A DNA stretch of 64,000 bases, from NCBI GenBank assembly GCA_019638285.1, contig JAHBUB010000005.1, positions 1-64,000 on the forward strand. The letters run 5' to 3'. Position 1 is the first letter of the stretch, and the number at the start of each line of letters is the position of its first letter. Position numbers and translations under genes: made by a program. The stretch is from Cyclobacteriaceae bacterium. GTDB taxonomy: Bacteria > Bacteroidota > Bacteroidia > Cytophagales > Cyclobacteriaceae. The notes below the pieces were generated by a model. It was not told the origin of the DNA, made no database searches, and worked only from the letters and a program-made list of their open reading frames with translations. Of this stretch, positions 47,258-55,662 are shown piece by piece.

Positions 47258-47902
47258 TTGTTCAATTGATAGTTGCAAATTTACGTCTTTATTTCAATTC
47301 GAAAATCTCTGAATTCATGTTATTTGCTGTCGCACAGCTAGGAACAATTCCAACCCGCTCCAACGCGTTTCATTCAAAAAAATGAATTTTTGACCAAATG
47401 CTCAAAATGTTGAACCTTCAAAGGATTTTTTTTTCAATTCTTTTTTTACGCAGTTCTCTAGCATTCTAAAAACAATTCCTTGTCATCTTTAATGATAAAA
47501 TATCTTGCCCGATCATCTGCTTCATTAGAATGTACATCTTTGATCATTGAAAAAATTTATTGATCAGCAGTTTTTTCCATGAAATGAAAATTATAAAAAA
47601 GTTAGTTTTTGGTTTCCTATGGCTGTTTTACGACATATTTAATTTTCAAAACACAACAATTCATTTCATTGAAGCGCTACTTGAAGTATGATTGATTCAA
47701 CACATAACACATGTCAATCATCTAAGAATTTTATTTATGAAAAATGTTTTTAAGGTGTTACGAAATGTTTTTTGAACTCGCTTTCCTTATGATGAAACGC
47801 TGTGAGAAAAAACAAAATTGGTTTTTTTTTGGTTTTTAACTATTTAGTTGCTTATTTCAAAGCGTATTTGTTAAATATGTTTAATTAAAAACACAAAAAG
47901 CT
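47258..47902. other. 645-bp AT-rich gap between tRNA-Arg and the histone-like gene
   Basis: No convincing gene is seen except one possible 35-codon frame (47584-47691, listed separately). Long T-runs, for example near 47427-47450 and 47821-47838, dominate. Part of it probably serves as the upstream region of the histone-like gene. Confidence 0.6.
47584..47691 (+). CDS. Possible 35-residue hydrophobic peptide
   Basis: An ATG-started frame with a basic start (MKIIKK) followed by LVFGFLWLFYDIFNF and an amphipathic tail (HFIEALLEV). The layout is like a small membrane or toxin-type peptide. It is too short to be statistically meaningful and has no visible ribosome binding site, so it may be chance. 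Confidence 0.25.
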   Translation: MKIIKKLVFGFLWLFYDIFNFQNTTIHFIEALLEV

Positions 47903-48055
47903 ATGGCAAAGAAAGCTAAGAAGGCAGCTAAAAAGAAAGCTGCAAAAAAACCCGCAAAGAAAGCAACTAAGAAAAAAGTTGTTAAGAAGGCTGCTAAGAA
48001 GAAAGCAACTAAAAAGACAGCAACCAAGAAAAAGGCTGCTAAGAAAAAGAGATAA
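47903..48055 (+). CDS. Histone H1-like lysine/alanine-rich DNA-binding protein
   Basis: A 50-residue protein made almost only of Lys, Ala and Thr, starting MAKKAKKAAKKKAAKK and ending in KKKR. The unit is a loose AAKKK/ATKK repeat, like the C-terminal tail of histone H1 and chlamydial Hc1/Hc2. It should bind DNA non-specifically and condense or coat the nucleoid. It has its own strong terminator. The antisense frame is a long run of Phe/Leu/Ala and is only its shadow. Confidence 0.82.
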   Translation: MAKKAKKAAKKKAAKKPAKKATKKKVVKKAAKKKATKKTATKKKAAKKKR

Positions 48056-48073
48056 AGTATCTCTTCATCCAAC

Positions 48074-48104
48074 AAAAAAGGTTAGCAGGTTGCTAACCTT
48101 TTTT
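48074..48104 (+). terminator. Intrinsic terminator of the histone-like gene
   Basis: GGTTAGCA (48080-48087) and TGCTAACC (48091-48098) form an 8-bp stem around a GGT loop, flanked by A6 and T6. Confidence 0.87.
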
Positions 48105-48125
48105 CATTTCACGGAATTTCTGAAA

Positions 48126-48269
48126 TTAGAATAGGGGGTGCTCTGCAAATGGCCGATCCAATCCCGACTTAAGGTATCGCTCGAAGAAATTGATTTTATA
48201 GTATACCCACACGCTATTATACTTATCATCCTGACTCCACAGATTGTTAGTACATCCGTGTAGCTTGAT
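48126..48269 (-). pseudogene. Possible remnant of a protein-coding gene, 3' end
   Basis: An open stretch of 47 codons with no Met, ending at a TAA at 48126-48128. The peptide is protein-like and rich in aromatic residues: LHGCTNNLWSQDD, then VYYKINFFERYLKSG and a tail ending AEHPLF. The pattern of HG-x-x-x-N then an amphipathic helix (INFFERYLK) resembles the C-terminus of alpha/beta-hydrolase (S9/esterase type) proteins, but this is a guess. Length alone is not significant. Confidence 0.3.
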
Positions 48270-48362
48270 TTATCTGAACATTTGAGAATATCATAGAGCC
48301 ACAGAGTTCCCTGCCTGTGGAAGGCTAGGAACTCTTACAGCTCAAAATGAAAATTAATTTTG

Positions 48363-48753
48363 TGGAGCCGCAGAGAATCGAACTCTGGTCCAGAGAAGAT
48401 AAACGCGTAGATTCTACATGCTTAGTTAACTTTGATTGTCGGGAGGAGCAAGGCAGTCAACAACCTCAACTTCTCCTTAGTCACTATGTCTTAGCCGTGT
48501 TTAGTAACCTCACACAGAGCAGTTCCGACAAACGACACCGCATATTCACCTCCCGCAGAACAAAGGCGGTGAGCGATGTTGGCCCCTCCGATCTTATCGG
48601 AGACAAACTTATCTAACTTATAGTCAGATTAAGCAGCCAAGGCGTAGTTAGACTCGCCAAGTATGGTTTTAGGACTATCTTTTAAGGCTCTCATCCCATG
48701 AGCCTGCATGCTGGCATACGCACTCACACATCCTGTCAAAACCGGTCGGCCCC
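48363..48753 (-). ncRNA. ssrA: Transfer-messenger RNA (tmRNA)
   Basis: A 391-nt one-piece tmRNA that rescues stalled ribosomes and tags the nascent peptide for proteolysis. The 5' end GGGGCCG pairs with the 3' CGGCTCC as a 7-bp acceptor stem with one G-U; the discriminator is A and CCA is not encoded. The 3' T arm has loop TTCGATT. The tag frame (48629-48658, minus) encodes GESNYALAA followed by TAA. Mature tmRNA works with SmpB, which is not in this window. Confidence 0.95.
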
Positions 48754-48823
48754 ATTTTATTGATGAGTATGGTTTTGTATTGGATATTCAGTACAACCAA
48801 TATCAATGAACGTAATTCAAATA

Positions 48824-48831
48824 CAAAGATA
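48824..48831 (-). promoter_or_regulatory. Candidate -7 element of the tmRNA promoter
   Basis: On the minus strand this reads TATCTTTG, a match to TAnnTTTG, 70 nt before the mature 5' end, which would leave a leader to be trimmed. No clear -33 TTTG lies at the right distance. Confidence 0.35.
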
Positions 48832-48868
48832 GGTGTTATTTAGTTCATGTGAGAAAACTCCCTCAACA

Positions 48869-49798
48869 CTATTGCTCGAACCTTTTGCCCAATGCTGATA
48901 CAGCGGCAACATTAAAGAAGCCGATTATGGGTTTTCCGTTTGGATCCTTATTAGAGATATTGGTGGAGACATTGGATAACGGAGTGGCAAACAACTCCGA
49001 AAACCCGCCTGGCCTGTTTGTCTGAATGGCAACCTCACTTAAAAAGTTGAATGCTTCCAAACTGATAGAGTGTATTTCCACATAGATAGAATCCCCCGGA
49101 ACGTAGGGTGAAAGAATCTCATTTTTGTCGCCTTCCTCAAAAGGGTTGATGGCTTGTCTTATGGGTGTAATAAAAGTTCCGCCATCAAAATTGCCACCCG
49201 CAGAGAACCCCGCATCATAGGCTAGATTCAATTCATTGGGCTTATTCAGTAAGACACCATTCTTCCATGCTTTTATTCTGTATGTGTCATTGGGCCCAGG
49301 CAAATCTGTAGCCCAAAAATCAGCAAGGTATAAGTCTGGCAAGAACGAATTTTTTTCCTTAAAAGTAAAAGTCAAACTATCAATTACAGGTACTCTCCCC
49401 ATTCTGGAGCCAGCGACAAAGGACTCACCATTATATTCAACCTTAAGTGTATAGGTGCCTCCTCCCTCTGCAAATACTTCACCCGGTAAGGGTGTCCATA
49501 CATAATCTCCTTTGATTGTCGCATCTTCCTGAAAAAGGAAAATATTTCCTAAATTATCTTCTACAGAAACGGTGGCCCCAGAAACACCGGGAGGCAACGT
49601 ATTATCAAAATAAGGCTGAGTTTCAGTAATATGGATCACTTGATCACCCGGTTGATCGGTAAGCCAGGCATCAATGACCAAAATAGGATCGGCTTTCTCC
49701 AGTTCAGGTGATATCTCATCTTCACAGGAAGTGAACAATAAACTGGCTGTAATTGTGAAAAAGAATGTTACAAAAAATGTATAAAATTGTTTTTGCAT
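48869..49798 (-). CDS. DUF4249 family lipoprotein
   Basis: A 309-residue lipoprotein with a signal sequence and lipobox (LLFTSC, Cys ~25). The DUF4249 layout is visible: DPILVIDAWLTDQPGDQVIHI (~37-57) and a beta-rich body with ETQPYFDN. The family accompanies TonB-dependent receptors in Bacteroidota. Here it follows a receptor gene after 5 bp, so it is likely the surface or periplasmic partner that captures the substrate. Confidence 0.86.
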   Translation of the reverse strand: MQKQFYTFFVTFFFTITASLLFTSCEDEISPELEKADPILVIDAWLTDQPGDQVIHITETQPYFDNTLPPGVSGATVSVEDNLGNIFLFQEDATIKGDYVWTPLPGEVFAEGGGTYTLKVEYNGESFVAGSRMGRVPVIDSLTFTFKEKNSFLPDLYLADFWATDLPGPNDTYRIKAWKNGVLLNKPNELNLAYDAGFSAGGNFDGGTFITPIRQAINPFEEGDKNEILSPYVPGDSIYVEIHSISLEAFNFLSEVAIQTNRPGGFSELFATPLSNVSTNISNKDPNGKPIIGFFNVAAVSALGKRFEQ

Positions 49799-49803
49799 AC
49801 TTT

Positions 49804-52194
49804 CTAGAATCTGAAATTATAAGAAACCGAAGGCACCACCGTCCCTATGATGGATAATTGAACTGCCTGGGAGTTAATGGGTGTCCCTTGAGGAGTGCGC
49901 TCATCTCGTTGAGAAAAATATATAGAAAAGGGGTTTTTCCTGCCATATACGTTGTAAAGAGAAAACACCCAGTAATCCGTATTTTTTCTATCCTTTCCCC
50001 TTCGCACCTTTTTACCTTCCAGGCGGAAGGAAACATCCAATCTATTATAGCTGGGTAAGCGCACGTTACTCCTTGATCCATTTGAATTATAAGGTATAAG
50101 AATATCTTGTAATACAAACCTTGAGGTAGGGAATGTAGTTGGCGTTCCGCTTACAAATACAAAATCTGAAGACACTGACCATCGCTCATTGATATCATAA
50201 AATGCAGCTATTTTCAAATTATGCAATTGATCATACCGGGCTGGATACCAATTCCCCCTATTGATGCCACTCACTTTCAATTCCGTTCTACCTAAAGTAT
50301 AACTAAGCCAGCCGCTAAACCTCCCCTTCTTCTTTTGAAAATAGGTTTCAATGCCATAGGCACGACCCACACCATCCAACAATTCGCCTTCTAAAAACTC
50401 ATTAATCAACAGATCCGCTCCATCTATATAATCAATCTGGTTCTCAGTAGCCCGATAATACCCTTCTACCGAAATTTCATAAACCCGATCTGCTCCCAAA
50501 TCTTTGAAATAACCCAGCGTAAACTGCTGGCCAATTTCAGGCTTAATCATTCTTGAACTTGGCGCCCATACATCCAGTGGATTGGATGCAGTAGTGTTCG
50601 AAATCAAATGAAGATATTGTGCCATTCTATTATAACTTCCTTTTATTGAACTCGTGGGGCTTGATTGAATTCTAAATGAAGCACGTGGTTCCCAATTATT
50701 ATAATCTGCAATCGTCTCTCCTTTTTTGAATTCTTCAAAACCAGTTGGAGCTCTCCTTAATCCTGGGATGGTATCATTATACTGATAGGATTTGCCTGGG
50801 CCAAAAGATTGAAAATGAGAGAATCGTAATCCATATTCAACAGAAAGCACATTATTAATAGTTTGGCGATTACCAACATAAAGTGCCGTCTCAAGGTTAT
50901 ACTTTTTATTTAGGCTTACATCGATGACATTGCCATTGGATATCCCCACTGCATTGGCGGGCTCAAAAGTGTAATAAATAGCTTCGCCTCCAAAGTCAAG
51001 TTCATTATTACTATTTATAAAATAGGTGAACTGAGGCTTCAGAATGAAATTAGAGATAGAAGAGTTCCATTTAAAACTATCCCTATCATCATCTCCAAAC
51101 TGAAGCTTGTAGTCATAATTGCTGTACACTAAGGTCAGATTAGAGAAGAGTCTCTCATTAAATAAGTGGTTCCATCTTAAGGTACCTGTGGTGTTTCCCC
51201 AACTGAATCCCTGATTGGCATCAAAAAGAAATACGTCACGTCCAAAGTAGCCCGATGCATACAATTTATTTTTTCTATTGAAGGTGTAGTTGGATTTGAG
51301 TGTAAGGTCATAGAAGTTAAGCGCACCTCCATCCTTTAAGAGGGGTACAAACGGGCGAGCGAGGATATCAATATAAGACCGTCTCGCAGCCACAATAAAG
51401 GAAGATTTGTCTTTAATAATAGGTGCCTCAATTGCCAATCGGCTAAAGAGAGAACCTATACCTCCATTGGCCTCAAACTTTTTGCTATTTCCCTCCTTCA
51501 TCCTCACATCCAGAAGTGAGGCCAGTCGTCCTCCATATCGGGAAGGGATTGCCCCTTTATATAGTTTAGTGTCTTTCACTGCATCTGGGTTGAACACCGA
51601 GAAGAATCCGAACAGATGCGATGAGTTGTAAACGGGTGCTTCATCCAGCAATACAAGGTTTTGCCCTACACTACCACCACGAACATTAAATCCCGATGCC
51701 CCCTCACCAACTGTACTCACCCCAGGCAGCAATAGTATGCTTCTGAAGACATCTGACTCGCCCAGAAAAGCAGGTACCTTTAATATGGTACGGATATCGA
51801 GTTTATTGGTGCTCATCTCCATGTTTTCCACATTGGCTTGCTCTCTTTCCGCTGTTACAACCACCTCATCTAACTGCTCACTTTCAATCGGAAGATCCAT
51901 ATTGATCTCCTGGTTTTTAACCAATGATACGTTTTGAGAAATGGTTTTATACCCTATGTAACTATAATTCACTGTGTAATCTCCTGGGTCAAGCGTTATC
52001 GAGTAGAAACCATAAACATTTGTGATCACTCCATTATTGATCTCCTTTACGTATACGGTAGCTCCAATTAATGCTTCTCCATTAGAGGCATCCTTTACAT
52101 ACCCATTTATTGTGAGTTTATTCTGAGCCTGCACCATGGATGCAGTAAGAATAAAAAGAAGAAGAAAAAAAATACCTTGTTTCATGAAAACCAT
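49804..52194 (-). CDS. TonB-dependent outer-membrane receptor
   Basis: A 796-residue outer-membrane active transporter. The signal peptide is residues 1-23. A carboxypeptidase-regulatory-like domain (~28-105) is followed by the plug (~115-230, with NVRGGSVGQNLVLLDEAPVYNSSHLFGFFS) and a 22-strand barrel ending in the C-terminal Phe of SYNFRF. Nutrient type is unknown. A DUF4249 lipoprotein gene follows after 5 bp. It is not a classical SusC, as the partner is not SusD-like. Confidence 0.92.
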   Translation of the reverse strand: MVFMKQGIFFLLLFILTASMVQAQNKLTINGYVKDASNGEALIGATVYVKEINNGVITNVYGFYSITLDPGDYTVNYSYIGYKTISQNVSLVKNQEINMDLPIESEQLDEVVVTAEREQANVENMEMSTNKLDIRTILKVPAFLGESDVFRSILLLPGVSTVGEGASGFNVRGGSVGQNLVLLDEAPVYNSSHLFGFFSVFNPDAVKDTKLYKGAIPSRYGGRLASLLDVRMKEGNSKKFEANGGIGSLFSRLAIEAPIIKDKSSFIVAARRSYIDILARPFVPLLKDGGALNFYDLTLKSNYTFNRKNKLYASGYFGRDVFLFDANQGFSWGNTTGTLRWNHLFNERLFSNLTLVYSNYDYKLQFGDDDRDSFKWNSSISNFILKPQFTYFINSNNELDFGGEAIYYTFEPANAVGISNGNVIDVSLNKKYNLETALYVGNRQTINNVLSVEYGLRFSHFQSFGPGKSYQYNDTIPGLRRAPTGFEEFKKGETIADYNNWEPRASFRIQSSPTSSIKGSYNRMAQYLHLISNTTASNPLDVWAPSSRMIKPEIGQQFTLGYFKDLGADRVYEISVEGYYRATENQIDYIDGADLLINEFLEGELLDGVGRAYGIETYFQKKKGRFSGWLSYTLGRTELKVSGINRGNWYPARYDQLHNLKIAAFYDINERWSVSSDFVFVSGTPTTFPTSRFVLQDILIPYNSNGSRSNVRLPSYNRLDVSFRLEGKKVRRGKDRKNTDYWVFSLYNVYGRKNPFSIYFSQRDERTPQGTPINSQAVQLSIIGTVVPSVSYNFRF

Positions 52195-52264
52195 TAATAC
52201 TCCTCCTTAATCGCAATAAGCGACAAATTGTTTCAATAAATCGTGATTAGTTTGGCTGTGCTAA

Positions 52265-53290
52265 TTATGAAGTGAACATGAGCGGATTTTGCTCAGTATG
52301 AATCAGTTCCTTGAGGCCCACCTTGTCAATGACGAGATAATCCCGTTTTGAGATGGACTGCATGGCAATCATTTCCGCCAAATAACCGGTAAGGAAAAGT
52401 TGCACTCCAATGACCACGGCAACAAGCGCAAGGTAGAAAATGGGCTGCTCTGCAATATCTCTCCTTAATGGAATTTTAGAGATAAATAATGAGTCCATTT
52501 TATCATAAAATATTTTGGCAGTAAACACAAAGCCAAACAAGAATGAAACGATACCCAGGCTACCAAAAAAATGCATTGGATTTCTTCTGAATTTTCCCAC
52601 AAACATGATAGACAACAAATCGAGGAAACCTTTGACAAATCGCTCCCAACCAAATTTGGTGATACCGTATTTTCGCTCCCTGTGTTCTACTACTTTCTCT
52701 CCTATTTTATTGAACCCCGCCCACTTGGCAATTACGGGTATATACCGGTGCATCTCTCCGTACACACTGATGTTTTTCACCACCACAGACTTATATGCTT
52801 TCAGTCCACAATTAAAATCGTGAAGCTTAATGCCCGACATCACGCGGGTCACATAATTAAAGAACTTGGAAGGAATGGTTTTTGAAATTGGATCGTGTCG
52901 TTTTTTCTTCCATCCTGACACTAAATCGTAACCACCCTCTGTCACCATTTTATATAGCTCAGGTATCTCGTCAGGGCTATCCTGCAGATCGGCATCCATG
53001 GTTATCACCACACTACCCTTAGCAGCTTTAAAACCAGTGTGTAGCGCTGCAGATTTACCAAAGTTTCTATTGAACTTAATGCCTTTAAAGGCAGGGTTCA
53101 TCAGGTTTGCCTTAAGGATTTCAGTCCAGGTATTGTCAACACTTCCATCGTCAATGAACAGAACCTCAAAAGTTAGTGCTGCATCATCCATCACGCGAAC
53201 AATCCATTGGCACAATTCAGGAATAGATTCTTCTTCGTCTTTTGCTGGAATAATAATGGAAACGTTCAATGTTTCAGACACGTTATGCAA
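52265..53290 (-). CDS. Family 2 glycosyltransferase, DPM1/ArnC/GtrB-like
   Basis: A 341-residue polyprenyl-phosphate glycosyltransferase. The N-terminal GT-A domain shows IIPAKDEEESIPEL (~13-26), VLFIDDGSVDNTW and the metal/sugar motif TMDADLQDSPDEIPELY (~97-113). Two C-terminal helices (~235-260 and ~275-305) anchor it in the inner membrane. It would attach a sugar to undecaprenyl phosphate for envelope modification. Its start overlaps the DUF4199 gene by 8 bp. Confidence 0.9.
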   Translation of the reverse strand: MHNVSETLNVSIIIPAKDEEESIPELCQWIVRVMDDAALTFEVLFIDDGSVDNTWTEILKANLMNPAFKGIKFNRNFGKSAALHTGFKAAKGSVVITMDADLQDSPDEIPELYKMVTEGGYDLVSGWKKKRHDPISKTIPSKFFNYVTRVMSGIKLHDFNCGLKAYKSVVVKNISVYGEMHRYIPVIAKWAGFNKIGEKVVEHRERKYGITKFGWERFVKGFLDLLSIMFVGKFRRNPMHFFGSLGIVSFLFGFVFTAKIFYDKMDSLFISKIPLRRDIAEQPIFYLALVAVVIGVQLFLTGYLAEMIAMQSISKRDYLVIDKVGLKELIHTEQNPLMFTS

Positions 53291-53822
53291 TTAAATCAGG
53301 ATTTTTCTTTTGAGTAAAGAATGAAATAATCAATCCAACGATAAGTCCAATAATAACTCCTCCTATTAGTCCAAACAGCATAATGGCTGTTGGGGTCATA
53401 AAACTGGCAGAGAAACTCATCGCCTGATCAATCTGTGCATCAGACATGCCCCTTGCAACAAACTGATCATATTGCGCATCCTTCAAGGCCTGTACAAAGC
53501 CTTCATCTATAAATGAAACATAAATAAAAGTAAATACACTGGATATCACTGCCGATACCAGACTGCACCAAAATGCAATCCCCACACCTTGCCCCAGGCT
53601 CATGTATCCATCGCCATTCTCTTTAAAGTATTTATGCGCCAAAATGAAAATGACAGTTGTAAAGATTAAACTTCCCCATCTTCCAATGCCCTCTGTCATG
53701 TTTACGCCAGTTGCCGATAAAACCACAAAATAGGCTATCGAAATGACACCAAGGATTAGGCCATAGCGAATACCCGCTTGCCTAGTGGTTACTACTTCAA
53801 TTGGTTCCTGTTGGTCTTCCAT
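53283..53822 (-). CDS. DUF4199 family membrane protein
   Basis: A 179-residue protein with four hydrophobic helices: YGLILGVISIAYFVVLSATG (~20-39), WGSLIFTTVIFILAHKYF, a third near LGQGVGIAFWCSLVSAVISSVF and a C-terminal LFGLIGGVIIGLIVGLIISFF. A soluble loop lies between helices 3 and 4. The family is of unknown function. It lies 1 bp after the next DUF4199 gene and overlaps the glycosyltransferase by 8 bp. Confidence 0.83.
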   Translation of the reverse strand: MEDQQEPIEVVTTRQAGIRYGLILGVISIAYFVVLSATGVNMTEGIGRWGSLIFTTVIFILAHKYFKENGDGYMSLGQGVGIAFWCSLVSAVISSVFTFIYVSFIDEGFVQALKDAQYDQFVARGMSDAQIDQAMSFSASFMTPTAIMLFGLIGGVIIGLIVGLIISFFTQKKNPDLIA

Positions 53823-53823
53823 T

Positions 53824-54366
53824 TTAGTCGAGTTTAGGTTGCCTCCTCAAAATTACAGATATTATTATGCTTAAAAAAAAGCTGATAATAAAGGATTGTA
53901 CAAAATACCGGGTAGCCAAAAAATAGGCATCTGCCTGCTTCAAAGAGGCAATTCCGGCATCATACACCTCTCTGCCAAGCTGGTTTATATCATCATCTGA
54001 GAATGCTTGTACCTGCTTCAGCGACAGACTAATGTATGATTCGACAAATTCCTGATTGTAGGTAGCAAAGAAATAAAGAGCAGTACTTGCAATCACTGCA
54101 AAAATCAGGGTAATTAAGAATGTTCCTAACATCCCTTGCCAAAAATGTAACACCCCTTGGTAATAATAGTCCCTAAGTTCTTTCAAGGCAAAGATGAAAA
54201 CAATAGCTAAAAGTGCTATTCGATAATCAACAAATACCGGAATAAGAAAAGGGTGGTGGTTGGTATAATAGAGTATTAATAGAAGAATAAACCCAACAAC
54301 ACCTGAGACTAAACCGTACCGAATGGGTACCCAAACCAATGGCGACCATTTTGAAACACTAGGCAT
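53824..54366 (-). CDS. DUF4199 family membrane protein, second copy in operon
   Basis: A 180-residue relative of 53283-53822 with the same four-helix plan (VPIRYGLVSGVVGFILLLILY, then YRIALLAIVFIFALKELRDYYY, FWQGMLGTFLITLIFAVIAST, and a last helix). The frame is open upstream to 54414, but the ATG at 54364-54366 gives the family start and overlaps the dihydroorotase-like gene by only 8 bp. The two DUF4199 proteins could form a heteromeric membrane complex. Confidence 0.82.
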   Translation of the reverse strand: MPSVSKWSPLVWVPIRYGLVSGVVGFILLLILYYTNHHPFLIPVFVDYRIALLAIVFIFALKELRDYYYQGVLHFWQGMLGTFLITLIFAVIASTALYFFATYNQEFVESYISLSLKQVQAFSDDDINQLGREVYDAGIASLKQADAYFLATRYFVQSFIISFFLSIIISVILRRQPKLD

Positions 54367-55621
54367 CGATCCAATATTTTGAGTTATTAAACACAGCCTT
54401 TGCCTTTCCCACAATCTCTTTACCTAACCATGGGGAGTTCTTGGATTTAGAATAATTTGCTTCCTCAGTAAAAACCCATTTTTCTGTAGGATCAAAAAGC
54501 GTAAGGTTAGCGCTCTCATCCTTTTCAATAAGCGGAACTGGCAATTTTAAAAGTTTGCGTGGTGCACTAGTCACCTTTTCCAGTAGATCATCCATATCCA
54601 CGTGAAAAGAAAGTTTTGCGAGTTGAGAAGCAAATGTTTGTAAGTTGATCATTCCAAAATCTGCATGATCAAATTCCAATACTTTGCTCTCCGTATCTTG
54701 TGGCAGATGACCGGAAGTTAAAATATCAATTGTGCCGTCTTTCAGTCCTGCTATCATGGCATCAAGATCAGCCTTTTCCCGCAGCGGTGGGTTCACTTTA
54801 TAGTTTGTATCAAAATCGTCCAACAACGAATCGTCCAGCAGCGCCTGATAGGCAGCAATGTCGCAAGTAAGATTTAGTTTTTTCTTCTTTGCTGCACGCA
54901 CAATATCCAATGCCTTCGCTGACGACAATCTGGCAAAATGCAATCTTCCTCCGGAATAGCTAAGCAATTCGACATCACGACTTACCGCCACATCTTCTGC
55001 AATTTTTGGCATCCCTTTAAGGCCCAGAATGGTACTGTTCTTTCCTTCATTCATTTGACCAAACATATTTAGCCAAATATCTTCAGGGTGATTGATAAGC
55101 AATCCATCAAATTTTTGTAGGTATTGCAACGATTTTAATAAAATATCAGTATTCCATACCGGCTTTAGTCCGTCACTGAATGCGATCGCTCCCGATGCGT
55201 TCAAATCAATCATTTCCGTCAATTCTTCTCCTGCATTTTTTAGCGTGACCGCGCCAATAGGATAAATTTGCACCAATCGCTTATCATTTCCCTTAGTGAT
55301 ATAGTTCACTTCATTTTTACTCTGAACAGAAGGAACTGTATTAGGAAGCATTACAATTTCGGTAAACCCACCCGCTGCTGCCGCTGCACTGGCAGACTCC
55401 AGATCTTCTTTGTATTCCAGGCCGGGGTCTCCAATAAAAGTACCTAAATCTAACCAGCCTGTTGAAAGAATCATGCCATCTGCCTCTATCACTTTATCAG
55501 CAGTAACCTTCTTAGTACCAATGTCAATTATACGTCCGTTTTGAATAAGAACATTTCTTTTCTTTTGATGGTGAGATGAATTGGGGTCACTAATAGTAGC
55601 CGACTGTATGAGTATCTTCAT
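54359..55621 (-). CDS. Dihydroorotase homologue with degraded active site
   Basis: A 420-residue protein that follows the dihydroorotase (PyrC type I) sequence from end to end, including GDPGLEYKEDLESA, MLPNTVPSVQ and VNPPLR. The active site is broken: the metal-binding D-x-H-x-H-x-R reads D58-L-G60-T-F62-I-G64, so both His and the Arg are lost; the catalytic Asp of the ATDHAPH segment is Gly304. His178 and His228 are kept. It is likely non-catalytic, like the PyrC-prime proteins that stabilise aspartate transcarbamoylase, or has a new role. Its operon holds envelope genes only. Confidence 0.88.
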   Translation of the reverse strand: MKILIQSATISDPNSSHHQKKRNVLIQNGRIIDIGTKKVTADKVIEADGMILSTGWLDLGTFIGDPGLEYKEDLESASAAAAAGGFTEIVMLPNTVPSVQSKNEVNYITKGNDKRLVQIYPIGAVTLKNAGEELTEMIDLNASGAIAFSDGLKPVWNTDILLKSLQYLQKFDGLLINHPEDIWLNMFGQMNEGKNSTILGLKGMPKIAEDVAVSRDVELLSYSGGRLHFARLSSAKALDIVRAAKKKKLNLTCDIAAYQALLDDSLLDDFDTNYKVNPPLREKADLDAMIAGLKDGTIDILTSGHLPQDTESKVLEFDHADFGMINLQTFASQLAKLSFHVDMDDLLEKVTSAPRKLLKLPVPLIEKDESANLTLFDPTEKWVFTEEANYSKSKNSPWLGKEIVGKAKAVFNNSKYWIDA

Positions 55622-55662
55622 TCTATAGTTGGTTCATGGAGTGATTGAGACGCTCACTAAAT

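Larger units (their letters stand above)
48056..48362. other. Gap between the histone-like gene and the tmRNA 3' end
   Basis: It holds the terminator at 48074-48104, a possible gene remnant on the minus strand (48126-48269), and an imperfect 13-nt copy of the tmRNA 3' end at 48294-48306. A hairpin arm pair AGAGTTCC/GGAACTCT lies at 48303-48310 and 48328-48335. Confidence 0.6.

Noticed and set aside
47143-47385. 80-codon plus-strand frame containing TPAGIEPAS
   Set aside because: That peptide is the usual translation of the complement of a tRNA T arm; the tRNA-Arg cloverleaf explains the sequence.
47903-48055. Short repeats as a CRISPR-like array
   Set aside because: The repeats are codon-level Lys/Ala repeats inside an open frame, without regular repeat-spacer structure.
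47881-48075. Hydrophobic 64-codon minus-strand frame rich in Phe, Leu and Ala
   Set aside because: It is the complement of the Lys/Ala codons of the histone-like gene (AAG/AAA reads as CTT/TTT), so its hydrophobic look is an artefact.
48347-48616. 89-codon plus-strand frame
   Set aside because: It lies across the tmRNA gene, whose acceptor stem, T arm and tag frame are all clear.
48869-52194. SusC/SusD polysaccharide utilisation pair
   Set aside because: The partner of the TonB receptor is a DUF4249 lipoprotein, not a SusD-like protein.
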